From: Paramecium pentaurelia
Lineage: Eukaryota; Ciliophora; Oligohymenophorea; Peniculida; Parameciidae
Reading direction: 5' to 3'
NCBI GenBank assembly: GCA_905183005.1
Contig: CAJJDO010000041.1
Location: forward strand, 192,075 to 256,074
DNA: 64,000 nucleotides
Part shown: in pieces, positions 24,763-36,789 of the stretch
How positions within the stretch are numbered: position 1 is the first letter of the stretch
How the letters are laid out: every line of letters begins with the position of its first letter
Position numbers and translations under genes: made by a program
The notes under the pieces: model-generated
What the model saw: only the letters and a program-made list of their open reading frames with translations
Told to the model about the DNA's origin: nothing
The model's database searches: none

Positions 24763-25822
24763 TAGGAAAGTTATAAAAAGTGTATTTAAGAAAATATGAT
24801 TTGAAATAATATTAATTATAATTGTTCTGCAGATTACCCGTTTTATAAATTTATGCTCATTAATTACATTAGAAAGAAATATTGAAAATATATTATGTGA
24901 TTGACGCAATTAAGTTAATATATATTTAAAGTATGTCAATTAATGACCAATCAATTTGATTATAATGCTTATACATAAAGTATGTAATAGTAGCTAAAGC
25001 ATAAAAAGATTTTTCTGTATTTTTATAACAATAAGGCATTTAATCATTTTAGATTATTAAAATATTCCTTAAAGAAAAAGTTAAACATATTCTATAAGGA
25101 TGAAGATTTAATAATTAACATTATGGTAGAGTAAGACTTTATAAATTTAAATTTTGCATTATTTCAGATTGTTATTGTTGATTAGCTATTATTCCTTAAA
25201 TCTCTATGATCTATGAGATAAAATGTTATTCAGATAAACAAATAATATTTTAATATTGTTCTTTTCCTAAGGAGCAAATGGAAAATAAATTAAAAGAAAC
25301 TGCAACACAAGGAAAAAACAGAATGAGAGGAATAAGAAAGATTAAGAAAAAAAGGAAGAAGAAAAATAAAGAAAATACAGAGAGGTTAAGAAAATTAAAG
25401 AATTAACATTATTTGGAGAAGAAAAAGAAATATTATAAAAATGAAGGATAGAATATGAAGTTTAAATGAATATAGTTAAAGAAAATTTTAGAGAATGTAA
25501 CAAAAGTAAATAATAATTTAGTCTGGAGGTTGCCAGAGGAAATAAATATTAAAATAAATTAAATACTATGAAACTAAGCCAAATATTGATTAGGATGCTT
25601 AATTAAAATACATTCAAAAAAGATTATGCTCAAAACATTCAAAACATTATAAGATCTTAAAATATGAGATGAATTACGAAAAATAAATACAGAGTGAAAT
25701 TCTCTTAAATAATATTATCTTATATATGATTGAAAAGAAAAGGTAATACTATATATATGAGGGATTCAAAATTTTTTTCAATTTTAAATAAGCTCTGGCT
25801 ATAAATTTCATCTTAAAATAAA
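24706..25822. repeat. Tandem ~1.1 kb duplication, copy 1
   Basis: 1117 bp repeated without visible difference at 25824-26940, with a single N at 25823 between the copies. Identical flanking of an N points to an unmerged contig overlap rather than biology. It includes the 5' end of the small basic gene and open stretches on the plus strand listed separately. Confidence 0.9.
24943..25760 (+). pseudogene. Possible degraded Gln/Lys-rich gene (repeated in copy 2)
   Basis: An open frame from ATG 24943 runs 88 codons (MTNQFDYNAYTQSMQQQLKH) to TGA 25207-25209. Further on, another frame shows charged helical text (EKKEEEKQRKYREVKKIKEL, LFGEEKEIL), then RIEYEVQMNIVKENFRECNK after an in-frame TGA. No intron pattern that joins these was found. 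The texture suggests a coding past, but a complete gene cannot be drawn. The same sequence recurs at 26061-26878 in copy 2. Confidence 0.35.
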
Positions 25823-25823
25823 N

Positions 25824-26940
25824 TTCATTGTTTGAATCCTAAGGGATTTTGTCTTTCGATTATTCCTTATTAATCTGCATTAGGAAAGTTATAAAAAGTG
25901 TATTTAAGAAAATATGATTTGAAATAATATTAATTATAATTGTTCTGCAGATTACCCGTTTTATAAATTTATGCTCATTAATTACATTAGAAAGAAATAT
26001 TGAAAATATATTATGTGATTGACGCAATTAAGTTAATATATATTTAAAGTATGTCAATTAATGACCAATCAATTTGATTATAATGCTTATACATAAAGTA
26101 TGTAATAGTAGCTAAAGCATAAAAAGATTTTTCTGTATTTTTATAACAATAAGGCATTTAATCATTTTAGATTATTAAAATATTCCTTAAAGAAAAAGTT
26201 AAACATATTCTATAAGGATGAAGATTTAATAATTAACATTATGGTAGAGTAAGACTTTATAAATTTAAATTTTGCATTATTTCAGATTGTTATTGTTGAT
26301 TAGCTATTATTCCTTAAATCTCTATGATCTATGAGATAAAATGTTATTCAGATAAACAAATAATATTTTAATATTGTTCTTTTCCTAAGGAGCAAATGGA
26401 AAATAAATTAAAAGAAACTGCAACACAAGGAAAAAACAGAATGAGAGGAATAAGAAAGATTAAGAAAAAAAGGAAGAAGAAAAATAAAGAAAATACAGAG
26501 AGGTTAAGAAAATTAAAGAATTAACATTATTTGGAGAAGAAAAAGAAATATTATAAAAATGAAGGATAGAATATGAAGTTTAAATGAATATAGTTAAAGA
26601 AAATTTTAGAGAATGTAACAAAAGTAAATAATAATTTAGTCTGGAGGTTGCCAGAGGAAATAAATATTAAAATAAATTAAATACTATGAAACTAAGCCAA
26701 ATATTGATTAGGATGCTTAATTAAAATACATTCAAAAAAGATTATGCTCAAAACATTCAAAACATTATAAGATCTTAAAATATGAGATGAATTACGAAAA
26801 ATAAATACAGAGTGAAATTCTCTTAAATAATATTATCTTATATATGATTGAAAAGAAAAGGTAATACTATATATATGAGGGATTCAAAATTTTTTTCAAT
26901 TTTAAATAAGCTCTGGCTATAAATTTCATCTTAAAATAAA
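25824..26940. repeat. Tandem ~1.1 kb duplication, copy 2
   Basis: Second copy of 24706-25822 at a constant offset of 1118 bp. It starts immediately after the N at 25823 and ends where unique sequence (TTCTTAATCATTTTAATT) resumes. Confidence 0.9.
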
Positions 26941-27004
26941 TTCTTAATCATTTTAATTATATAATAAGGAATTTTCTCATTTTTTTGAACAAAAATTTCC
27001 GTCT

Positions 27005-27180
27005 AAAGCATTTTTTATGAATTATGTTGTAATGAAATTGAAGAAAATGCTTTAATTGATCTATATTACTTCATCGACCTTAGGATTATGTTTTATAATG
27101 GAAATTCTCTATAAGCCAGTATTACTATAGCTCCCTTTACCTTTTCTTAATTAATGGAATATATTGAAAATTAAGAAAAG
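27005..27180. repeat. Two inverted repeats in the intergenic region
   Basis: AAAGCATTTT (27005-27014) pairs with AAAATGCTTT (27044-27053), a 10-bp stem with a 29-nt loop. CTTTTCTTAATT (27141-27152) pairs with AATTAAGAAAAG (27169-27180), a 12-bp perfect stem with a 16-nt loop. They lie between the duplicated block and the stop of the coiled-coil gene at 27259. AT-rich DNA makes short palindromes common, so significance is uncertain. Confidence 0.5.
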
Positions 27181-27258
27181 AATTTTAAAAACTACTAATT
27201 TAAAAAAAGAATAAATATTCAATTATTTAGAATAAAGAGTTTCTTTCAAAATATATCA

Positions 27259-28746
27259 TCATTAAGTCATTATGTATTTTAAAATATCATTGTGATTATT
27301 AAGTACTTGTTCTATTGCTTCTTTTACATCATTAGACAAAGATGTTCTTCTTAATTTACTTAAATCATTAATTAAACCCATAACTTTTGTAAACATAATA
27401 CTTCTAGCTTCTTATAATTTCACATTTAGATCAGATTCATTCTTATTCTGATGTGCCATTAAATTAATAGCTCTATCTTCTGCTAATTCTAAATCTTAAT
27501 ATCTATTCTTCCAATATTCAGCTTCATCCAATGCTCTCTCTTTCTCTTATTTCAAATATAAAAGATCTTCCCTCAACTTTACAACATCATTATCTTACTA
27601 AGGAGGATAGACTGGAACTTCTCTAGGTATCTCATAACCAATTGGATGTACTATTTTTTCAACAATATGAGTTCCTCTCATTCTTTTAACTCTATCTAAT
27701 TCAACTTCTAATTCAATTATTTCTCTATCTCTAGCACCCAATTTATGTTCTAATCTATCCAAATCTTGAACTCTAACTAATAATCTTTCTCTCTCAAATT
27801 CTAAATCTTTAATTCTATTGCTCTTTTGATCTAATAATCTTTTGAATTCTGATTATCCTAATTTTTATTCATTTAATTCTCTTTAATAAAGAAGCACTTA
27901 TTCATTTAAATCACTATACTTTAGAGTATGTTTTTGATTAATTTATTAGATTTCATCTAATAATCTTTCTTTATCTTTTCTAAAATTATCACAATCTCTT
28001 TTTAATGAATTAATTTCATTAACTAAGACCATACATCTTTCTTATGTTTTTTTATGTTATTCTTCTTCTTTTTTTAATCTATCTTCAATCCATTTAATTT
28101 TTTCCTCTCTTTCATTAACAACATCTTTATTAGCTTTTATTTTAGCTTCAGCTTCTGCAGCAGATTTAACTAAATCATTATATTTATCCTACCAAATTTT
28201 CATTTCTTATTTGACTTTTCTATTTTCTTTTACTATAGCATTTTTTTCATTTTCAATATCATCTTTTTATTTTTAAAATGTGTTAGCTTCACTCTTACTT
28301 TTAATAGCTTATTCTTTAAGTTAAACATTATCAGCTCTTATAGATTCTTTCATTTAATCAAATTAATTTTAAAGTACTTTTTTTTCTTTTTCTAAAAATG
28401 CTATTTTAGATAACATTTCTTTTTTTTCATTCTCAACTCTTTCAGCTTCTTTCATTTATGCCAATGTAGAAGATGATTATTATTATTATCCTGTTTACTT
28501 AGTTTTCTAACCTCCACCTTTTCCTTTTTTAAATTCTTGAGGTTATTATATTTTTAAAATAGTGTTCTCCTATTCTTCATTTTAATCTTATTTTGAATTT
28601 TATTTGATTTCTAATTCTTTTTATTTTAATTTAAGTTCTAATTCTAATTTTTTTTATTTTAATGTTATAAGTTCATCCTATTCTATTATAGCTAATGGTT
28701 TAAGTTAAGGAATCCTTGGTGGTGAATATTCTTCAGCATAATACAT
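27259..28746 (-). CDS. Long coiled-coil protein
   Basis: 495 aa in a single exon of 496 codons. The N-terminus MYYAEEYSPPRIPQLKPLAI is followed by almost continuous heptads: DELITLKQKKLELELKLKQ, a Gly/Gln/Ser patch (KGKGGGQKTKQTGQQQQSSS), then long Glu/Lys/Leu runs (NEREEKIKWIEDRLKKEEEQ, DRLEHKLGARDREIIELEVE). A non-helical break HPIGYEIPREVPVYPP occurs around residue 380, and a final helix ends ILKYIMT. No head domain, membrane segment or nuclear signal is obvious. The pattern fits a cytoskeletal or basal-body/axonemal component, but no orthologue was recognised. Confidence 0.85.
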
Positions 28747-28854
28747 TTTTAATTGTTAATTTATTTTCTGTTAAAATAATATATTATTAATTTGAAATCA
28801 TAATAATATCAATTATTTTAAAAGGATTAAAAAAAAGAATCAATAAATTAATTA

Positions 28855-29973
28855 TCACCCATTTGCAGCTGTTTATACTCTTTACTTTTTTATTTTACCT
28901 CCCTTTAATTTCTTAAATCCATAACGCTCTCTATATATTAAATAATATATAGATTTACAGCATTTTACTCCAATTATTATCAAGAGCATCAGGCTATACT
29001 AACTTCTTTATTTCATTATTGCTATCTATTATTCTCTAATAATCTAATCTATTAATTTAATTATTATACTTAATTTTCCATATTTTTATTATTGATATAA
29101 TAAGTACTCAATCTCTCTGTCTATTTTTTATTCATCATAAGGTTCCTCTTTTTGAAGTTTCTTCACTATAAACCTATTTCAAATACCATGTTCTCCTTTT
29201 TCTGAATTTCAATCTAAGCAAAAATACTTCTTTAATATGCTTTATCTCTACTAATGGTTCTCTAGAAATCAGGTGTATTATCATTCCTTTTCTAAAATTG
29301 GAAATCATAAAAGTCTCTCTAACATATTGGTGATGGTGATTTTGTCATTTATGGACTTTTATTAAACTCAATTGATTAACCAGGTTCAGTGATTAATAAT
29401 TAATCTGAATATACTCCAGGTCCAGGAGTAGCAGTCTAAATTGACTTAAATACTTTATACATCCCTATAGAAATGTTCTCTTCTAGGTGTTAAGAAAGCT
29501 CTGCTTAATTGAGTCTTTGGAACATACTACTTTTTGTATTCTCTAAATTGTTTAATGAAACCTTAATCAGCTTAAAGATTAATTTTAAAATTCCTTAATC
29601 TCTATCTAAGAGAGACTGCTTAGTCAATTGGAGTTATATCTCTTTTTTTAAGTCCTAATAAATGAGTGGTACTCCATTTGAAAGCATGATTAGCTTATGT
29701 AATAGTCTCTTTGCCTTTAGCATGCAAAACAACTTATTAACTTTTTAGAAAATGAAATTTAGAAGTAGTGTCATTACTTTTTGCTCTTTGAATTAATTTA
29801 CCAATAGAGTTTCTTTCATTTTAAAAAGGTTTGAAGTTATTTTTTTGATCATCTTTACTCATAAATGATTGTGTATCTTAATCCAAATCTAATTAACTAG
29901 CAATTGGAGACATATTGCTTTCTAATAATTAATCCAAACCTCCTTATTCAATTGAACTTCGCTTAATTTACAT
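28855..29973 (-). CDS. STPGP-motif (SHIPPO-like) protein
   Basis: About 330 aa assembled from six exons; introns of 25, 26, 21, 26 and 28 nt total 126 and restore the frame. The N-terminal half is Ser/Gln/Lys-rich (MQIKRSSIEQGGLDQLLESN). The YRDTATPGPGVYSDQ segment (~residue 180) is a Pro-Gly-Pro-Gly repeat as in SHIPPO/STPGP proteins, which bind ciliary microtubules. It continues with DKAYQRKKGEHVKKLQKEEP, a charged helix and a basic end (GFKKLKGGKIKKQRVQTAAN). Only one clear repeat is seen, so family membership is tentative. Its start lies just 30 bp from the divergent gene at 30004. Confidence 0.72.
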
Positions 29974-30003
29974 TATTTAAACAATAATAAATTAATCCTT
30001 AAA

Positions 30004-31501
30004 ATGCATCATCAAAATAGATTACCAACAATTAAGAACACTAACAAGGAATAAAGATCTGATTCTTTAGATTTACCTACAAATAGATAAGTAGTGAGAA
30101 AAGAAACTTCTTAAAGTTCTGAAAGAAATGTTAAAAGCACTGAAAACAATAGCTAGGCTAATTGTATTTTAATATTATAAAAGTAGAAAGAATAGAATAA
30201 AAGTATAATTCTTCTTCAAGAACTTAAAATAAAAACATTTAAATTTAAGATGAAATGAATTCTCATTATTTAAGGTAGAAAACAGACATTAGTTCTCATA
30301 AATTTAAATTATATCCAGTAATAAATGAATACTAACATCAAAAAAATAATCACTAAAACAAATAATATTAAAATTTAGATGAAGTAGTGTAAGATACTAT
30401 AGATATTTAACAAAATAAAAAATATTAAACTTTAGATACTTAAACTGAAAGAAATCAATAAGATTAAGTTAAAAGATAAGCCTCTTTATAATAAAATAAA
30501 GATAAATCAATTAAACCAGGAAGAAATTTGAAAGGAATTAGATAATTTGCTGGTAAAGCTGAGAATTTATTAACTAACTTTTACTTTTAAAATAAATGGT
30601 TGAAAAAATTAAAATCTATTTTCTAAGCAGCTAGAGCTTTATGTAGAATATAGATTTTAGTTAGACCTAAAAGAGAATAATGGGATATGGCAATATCAAA
30701 AGAAATTGATTGTAAATAGGAATTATCTTTTAATACTACAGTTAATGCAATAAAAATTAAATAATGGTGTTAAATGGTATTTACAAAGGCTTTTTCTATT
30801 ATTTAATCTGAAGCTCTTGATGATCACAAATTAAATTTTATAGTATATCTATTTAATAAAAATAGGAAAATTAATTATCACCATTACAATTAGATCATGC
30901 AATTAATATGACAACTTAAGTATTCTGGTATTTTATGACTTCATTTGAATTATTTACTAATCAGAAATTATTTATTAGAGAATTTGGTTTAATTATGTAT
31001 AAAGATCTTTTTGAAGATTAAAGAAAATTCTTTAGTAAATTTGTAACTAAACGTACATACTATTTATCAAAAAGGAATAAAATTATCACAGATGAATAAA
31101 AAGTAATGATTTATTCAGAATCTATAATACACAATTTATTATAAGGTTTAATGTTATCTGTTAATAATCCAAAAGTGATTAATATGAATAAACCAAATAG
31201 TATATTTCTTATTAGAGTATTAATTACTTTATTACAATATTTATTTATGAAAACTTTTACAGAATTACCAATAATCAATGATTTAAGTGGTAATTATAAA
31301 TTAATTTAATTTAAATTAACATAAATAAATAAAAAAGATTTCGCTTTATAAGAATGTATTTAAGTAGAGAAAGAAGAATTAATAATTGGTACTTATAGAA
31401 TGGATGAACTTAGTCCTTTATTCTCCAAAGTTTCATGGCATTCATCAATTAAAAAATGTTTTAGAAGAATACTTAATAATTTATTTCTTTATAAATTTTG
31501 A
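30004..31501 (+). CDS. Tandem family protein 1 (unrecognised)
   Basis: About 484 aa with two introns (20 and 23 nt). A Gln/Asn/Lys-rich N-terminal third (MHHQNRLPTIKNTNKEQ) leads to a basic helix (NKWLKKLKSIFQAARALC). A conserved-looking module follows: LDHAINMTTQVFWYFMTSFE, FTNQKLFIREFG and FFSKFVTKRTYYLSKR, then more hydrophobic helices ending IKKCFRRILNNLFLYKF. The order of basic helix, hydrophobic helix, then FV..R.YY(S) is shared by the next three genes on the same strand. No signal peptide; hydrophobic stretches are short and interrupted, so membrane spanning is doubtful. Function unknown. Confidence 0.8.
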
Positions 31502-31547
31502 TTATTTTTGATAATATTGTGTGTATAAAATCTAAAATAATATTTTT

Positions 31548-32597
31548 ATGATTTTTTCGGATGAATTCAAAGATTTAATTAAGCAACCAATTTAGCTTAA
31601 TTCTAGTAGATCAAACTATTCTAAATACGAAAGTCTCTCTACATTAAGAGAATCACCTAAAAAGGCTGTATTAAATTATCCAAAAGAACAATAAGCTCTT
31701 TTTTATAATGCTAGCTATTTGTTAAAGTAATCTAATATAATGGGAATAAAGAAAAGATTAAGAATATTTTTGATTGTTCTAAAATTTATCAGAAGATTAT
31801 AAAAAGTAACTCATGAATCCCCATACTAACATAGTTTAGCTAATTTAAAAAAGGTTAAAAAAACAACATTGAAACTTCCTTAAACAATAAATGAGAAATT
31901 TAAGACTTGGTGTTTAGGTATATTTTAAAAATCATTTTCAACAATTCCTCTAGATCTCTTTAATTATTTAAAATAACCTAGTAATAAAATAAAAGAAGAC
32001 AATTCTCAATTTATTTTAATTAATGCTATTAAATTTTTCTTTGAAAATATGGCTTATTTCACTCATCCAGATATTGTGAGTGTTGAAATAAAACATTATT
32101 TATTTTCATAATTGTTTTTAAATGAGAAAACATAGTTTACAGCATTTGTATCTGTAAGAACACCTTATATATCTCATTTAAATAATGAAATAACTTTAGA
32201 TTAATAATCTATGATTATAATGGAAGTTTTACTCTTTTTTAGATTTGCATTTATTCTCTTTGAATTCACAAATACAAATTAATTTGCCATTATTATGTTA
32301 ATTAGTACACTTTAACATTTATATTTGAAAAAATACACTAATTTAAAATGTTAATATCAACCTCAACAAAATTTGATTCAATTAACAATAGAAGAAACAA
32401 AGAATTAAAAATATATATTAAAAGTAGAACCATAATAAACTCTATTTTCATATAATTAAATAATTTATGGAACATATCCATCAGAAGAGATAGAAAAATT
32501 ATTAAATTTAAGACCAAATTTTGATGAAAAAATATCATAATATTTTAATAAAACCATAGAGCATTTATAATTATTTCTCATAGATTTCTATTAATGA
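31548..32597 (+). CDS. Tandem family protein 2 (unrecognised)
   Basis: 349 aa, single exon. N-terminus MIFSDEFKDLIKQPIQLNSS, then a basic helix MGIKKRLRIFLIVLKFIRRL (~residues 65-85). The shared module follows: TWCLGIFQKSFSTIPLDLFN, FILINAIKFFFENMAYFTHP and FTAFVSVRTPYISHLNN, with further hydrophobic helices and an acidic, Asn-rich tail. Closest to family protein 3, whose matching blocks are NWCRGICKKSLSSIKMPVFD and LINAIKFIVESLAYYTHP. No known domain recognised. It starts 46 bp after the previous stop. Confidence 0.82.
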
Positions 32598-32887
32598 TTT
32601 ATATTTTATATACTGTACTTTAAATAGCATTTATATATATATATAATATATAATATAAAATTATATTCATTTGATTAATAATTATAATAATTAATTTTAC
32701 AAATATATAATTAAAACTTAGCATTAATTATCTTATATCAAATATATTAATAATAAGAGATTTGATTAATAAAGACATTTAATTTCTATAAATAGATAAG
32801 ATACTCTTTTTATAGAGGACTTAATCTAATCATTATAAAGGATTTAATAAAATTATAGGTATCATATTAATTATAATAAATCGATTA

Positions 32888-33943
32888 ATGAAAACAGCAT
32901 CTATCTTTTTGACTGATAATTAACAGTCTCAATTACAGTTCTCGAACAGATAAAATAGAAATCTCTTCATATCTGATTTTAATTTTGAGACAAGTCGATC
33001 AAAAAAATCAGGTAAATCATTATCTCCCAAAAAATAATGGATCAAAGTCTCTACAGCTACTGAAAGTCTGCATTTAATTATGACTCCTAACTTGTTATAA
33101 TTATAAAATTTTAATTCTCTAAAGAAAATATTCAAAAGGTGTGTAATAGTTGTTAGAGCATGCATAAGATTACAATTATTATAACAAAAAAAACAAAAGA
33201 AACCAATTACAGTTTTGAGAAACCCTTTGAATGGAAAAGAATCATTAAGAGACACAGTTTTGAATGAAACAGTGTTCAATTGGTGTAGAGGAATATGCAA
33301 AAAATCGTTATCTTCAATAAAAATGCCTGTCTTTGATTATTTAAAAAATCCTAATATCAATACTAAAGCAGATATATCTAAAATGTAGCTGATTAATGCA
33401 ATTAAATTTATAGTTGAAAGTCTTGCTTATTATACACATCCTCATTATATACATTATGATTTAAAAGGTTTCTTATGTTCTTAATTGTATCAAGATTATA
33501 AATTATACTTCACTCAATATGTTTCAGAAAGAACACGATACAAAATAGCAATATTAGATGAATTGTAAGAGAAAGAAGCAGCTATAATTGGTATGGAAAT
33601 AATAATATTTAATCTTGCAGAAGCAATAATTTAAGATTAGTTGTCTTGCAATTTCAGCAAGCGAATTTTAATTAGTGTTCTTTAATTACTATTTAAATAA
33701 TATTTTGATGAAATGAATTGTTCCATTTGTAATTATGATTGTATCTAAGGTGATATTAAGATTACAAATAATAAATTATAACTTACATTTAAGACTTAGC
33801 ATTCTGGATCTTTTAATTTAATTGATGGTGTTTATAATGATGAATAAATTACAAGTTTATTGAATTTCAATAGATCTTAATAAGGGAAAATTTAAGAATA
33901 TTTTAAAATTGCTGTAAAACATTTAGAAAAATAAATCATATGA
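32888..33943 (+). CDS. Tandem family protein 3 (unrecognised)
   Basis: 351 aa, one exon. It aligns block for block with family protein 2: a basic helix IFKRCVIVVRACIRLQLLQQ, then NWCRGICKKSLSSIKMPVFD, LINAIKFIVESLAYYTHP and FTQYVSERTRYKIAILDE. The C-terminal half contains two Cys pairs (CSICNYDC) that the neighbours do not obviously share, and ends before TGA at 33941. Intronless like protein 2, suggesting these two arose by the most recent duplication in the array. Role unknown. Confidence 0.82.
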
Positions 33944-34145
33944 TAATAGTATATGTTCATTGCAATATTTATATTATTTCATTCAATATTATTAATCAAA
34001 TCTATAAATTTATTTGAATCTTATAATTTGATCTCCTTATTAGGTTGAATATTTCTAATTAATAGAGCATTTTCTATTATTATATATAGACTTAAGTAGA
34101 AATGTTTAATTAAGTTATTTAAAAATTTATTTCAATTTTTAACTA

Positions 34146-35901
34146 ATGAACATTTTTTCAGAGAGATCTTCATCTATATATACAAAAAGAAACTTTATAT
34201 CTGAATGTTAAACCCCTTCAAAAGATTCTAAAGGATATATTTCACTTTCTAAATAATTAAATATGCCTATAACCTAAATTTCAAAGAAAACAACATCAAA
34301 TTAAAGAAAAAAAATAAAGTTATTTGATTCACCTCATCTAAATGATGACACCTTTACAACTTTGAGTAATAATTAATCAAAAAATGAAGTGGATATACTT
34401 TCAAAACTAATGAATTGGGAAAAAATGCATTTAAATCAATAGTAATACACCTCTAAACATTACAATGATTTAAAACCTAAAACAGAATATTTAAGAAATC
34501 AAAATCCAAAATTTATAGATATAAATTAGAAAGAACATGAGATTTATATAGATAAATGTAAAACTTAAAAATAAGCACCTAAATCATAATTTATACCTAA
34601 ACAAGTTCAATTAGAAGTTTAGTTAGATGATATGGAATCAATTTAAATGGAAAATTTAGGTCCTCAATATGCATAAACAAATCAATAATAATTAAATTAA
34701 TATATAATCTCCATAGCGAAAACAACTAATAGAATTCTACCAAGTATATTTAATTGTATTAAATTAGAGATTTAATTACCTGATAAAAATAAAAAAAATA
34801 ACATACTGCCAAATCTCAATCGATAAAACAGAATTTATAGTGTTTTAAATGATTTGCAACTTCAATAAATGTTGGATAAAGATGATTCTATAGATAATAT
34901 AACTGAGCAATAATAATTATTGTTTCGTAAGAGGAAAACATAATAAAAAAAGAGTATGTTAAGAAAAAGAATTATTGTTGTATTAGCAGTTATAAGGATT
35001 TCTAAAAAATATAGGTATTAATAAATCTTATAATACTAGAGTAATATTAAAAGAAAGAGCTTAAAAAACATAAAATTTAGATTAATAAAAGAGTGTGCAT
35101 TAAAAATATCTTGATTAATTTAGAACAAAAAACCTTTAATATCATTAAAAAGACTTTGCAGATGGAATATTTAAAAAATTGAATTCAATCCTTCTAGATA
35201 AAAAATACATTAAAGAATGTGAATAAATTTCAAGATTACAAGATTTTATATAAAAAGATATAAAAAAGTAAAGATTTTGTTAATTCATTTCTTTATTTTT
35301 ATAATCTTTAGAAATTGCAACAAATTAAAATGTTTTACCACCAGTAATCGTACATCAACTTAATTTAAATTTCTTTAAAACTAATAATACTTAATCATGT
35401 TTATTTGTTTTAAATAGAGCTTGTTATTATTCAACTCTAATATAAAAAATAACTAAAAAATAATAATTATTAATAGCTACAGAATATTTGATATTCTAAT
35501 TAGTCATTCCTAATATTTTTTAAATTCTTAAAGATATGAAAATAAAGAGTGTAGAACATAATAATTAAACTTTAAGTTATTTAACTGCTTTAACTGAAAT
35601 GGTTTAAATGTTTTTTGTAGATTATTTTAAATAATTAGAGAAAGTAAGTAGTAAAAATGTAAAACCTATCTAAAGAATTTTGTAGTTAGATATTGATGAC
35701 AATTCAGGTATTGCAAATTCTGAAGTCATTATTACTTCTAAAATTAATTAAGATGAAACTATTATAATAGAAAATGGTTTCGATAAATCAAGTATTAAAG
35801 AATTACAAAGTTGTAAACCCTATTGGGATGAAAAAATGAAATCTAGATTTATTAAAATCATTTCTAATATTGAGAAACATATTTTGATTAAAAATAATTG
35901 A
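34146..35901 (+). CDS. Tandem family protein 4 (unrecognised, most divergent)
   Basis: About 576 aa with one 25-nt intron. A long low-complexity Ser/Gln/Asn/Lys N-terminal region (MNIFSERSSSIYTKRNFISE) is followed by the basic helix MLRKRIIVVLAVIRISKKYR at ~residues 265-285. The module appears in weaker form: FCQFISLFLQSLEIATNQNV and CLFVLNRACYYSTLIQKI, then more helices and an acidic tail ending NIEKHILIKNN. It is the longest member and aligns only over the module, so membership rests on order and pattern more than identity. Function unknown. Confidence 0.75.
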
Positions 35902-36028
35902 TTATATATTTCTTCTACTATTAAATATTATTATAAATTTGTTTATTATTATGCATAAGATTATTTAAATTTAATATCAATATTATGAATTATGAACTAT
36001 CCTAATTTTCCTTGTCATTAAAAATAAA

Positions 36029-36733
36029 ATGAATTAATAATTCTAAATTGATGACATTATTCTTGCTCCTGGTTTATCAATCAAAATAAGGAATACTATA
36101 TAATTTAAACATGGATAGGATGGATTCCATTTATGGGAAGTAATTTAAAAGATTTTACATTATATAAGGCAGGCATTGTATTGACGAGATACGTGTATTA
36201 TAATATTATGCCCTCAAAATAAATATTTATGGATTTAGGAACTGGAGTAGGAATTACAGGGATTCTTATATCTAAATACACTAGAGTCATTATGACAGAT
36301 TATAATTAAGATGTTTTGGATAATGCATGGATGAATGTAAAATTAAATTAATCACCATGTATTCTAATGTAATTGGATTGGAGAAATCATAATAAAATAA
36401 GTTTCTAAGTAGATTTAATTGTTGGAAGTGATTTAGTTTATTCAGGTGCACCCTTGTATGACTTATATTAAACAATAGTTAAATTATTAAGTAAGTTATA
36501 ATTGTATTTTAGAATAAGATGGGATATTTTATTTGATAATACCAAGTAATAGAATGTGTACATCTGAATTTATAGATATTATGAATTCTGAAGGATTATT
36601 TGAAATTAGAAAGGAATTGTTAGAAGATGAAAAATATTATTAGCCTTGTTTATTAGATCGTGAATAATCTCATCAATTGTATCCTGGTTTAAAAGAACTT
36701 AAATTTTATATGTATATATTTATTAAGAAGTGA
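36029..36733 (+). CDS. METTL21-like protein-lysine methyltransferase
   Basis: S-adenosylmethionine-dependent methyltransferase, class I fold. About 217 aa after introns of 29 and 22 nt. Motif order is that of the METTL21/eEF lysine-methyltransferase group: GQDGFHLWEAG (the W-E/A motif before motif I), motif I FMDLGTGVGITGILISKY, acidic VIMTDYNQDVLDNAWMN, and the family post-II motif VDLIVGSDLVYSGAPLY (equivalent to D..Y). The end carries LYPGLKELKFYMYIFIKK. Substrate cannot be read from sequence; family members methylate chaperones, elongation factors or VCP. Start chosen because it is the first in-frame ATG that splices correctly. Confidence 0.86.
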
Positions 36734-36789
36734 ACTGATAACCTTTAAATTTTATATATATATATATATAATATAATATAAAAAGATAA

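Noticed and set aside
24706..26940. Genuine tandem gene duplication
   Set aside because: The copies look identical and are separated by one N, which fits a failed contig overlap better.
29179..29181. TGA ending the STPGP gene at KKGEHGI
   Set aside because: A 21-nt intron starting at GTATTTGAAATAG removes it and joins HG to VKKLQKEEP in frame, making a longer and better-composed protein.
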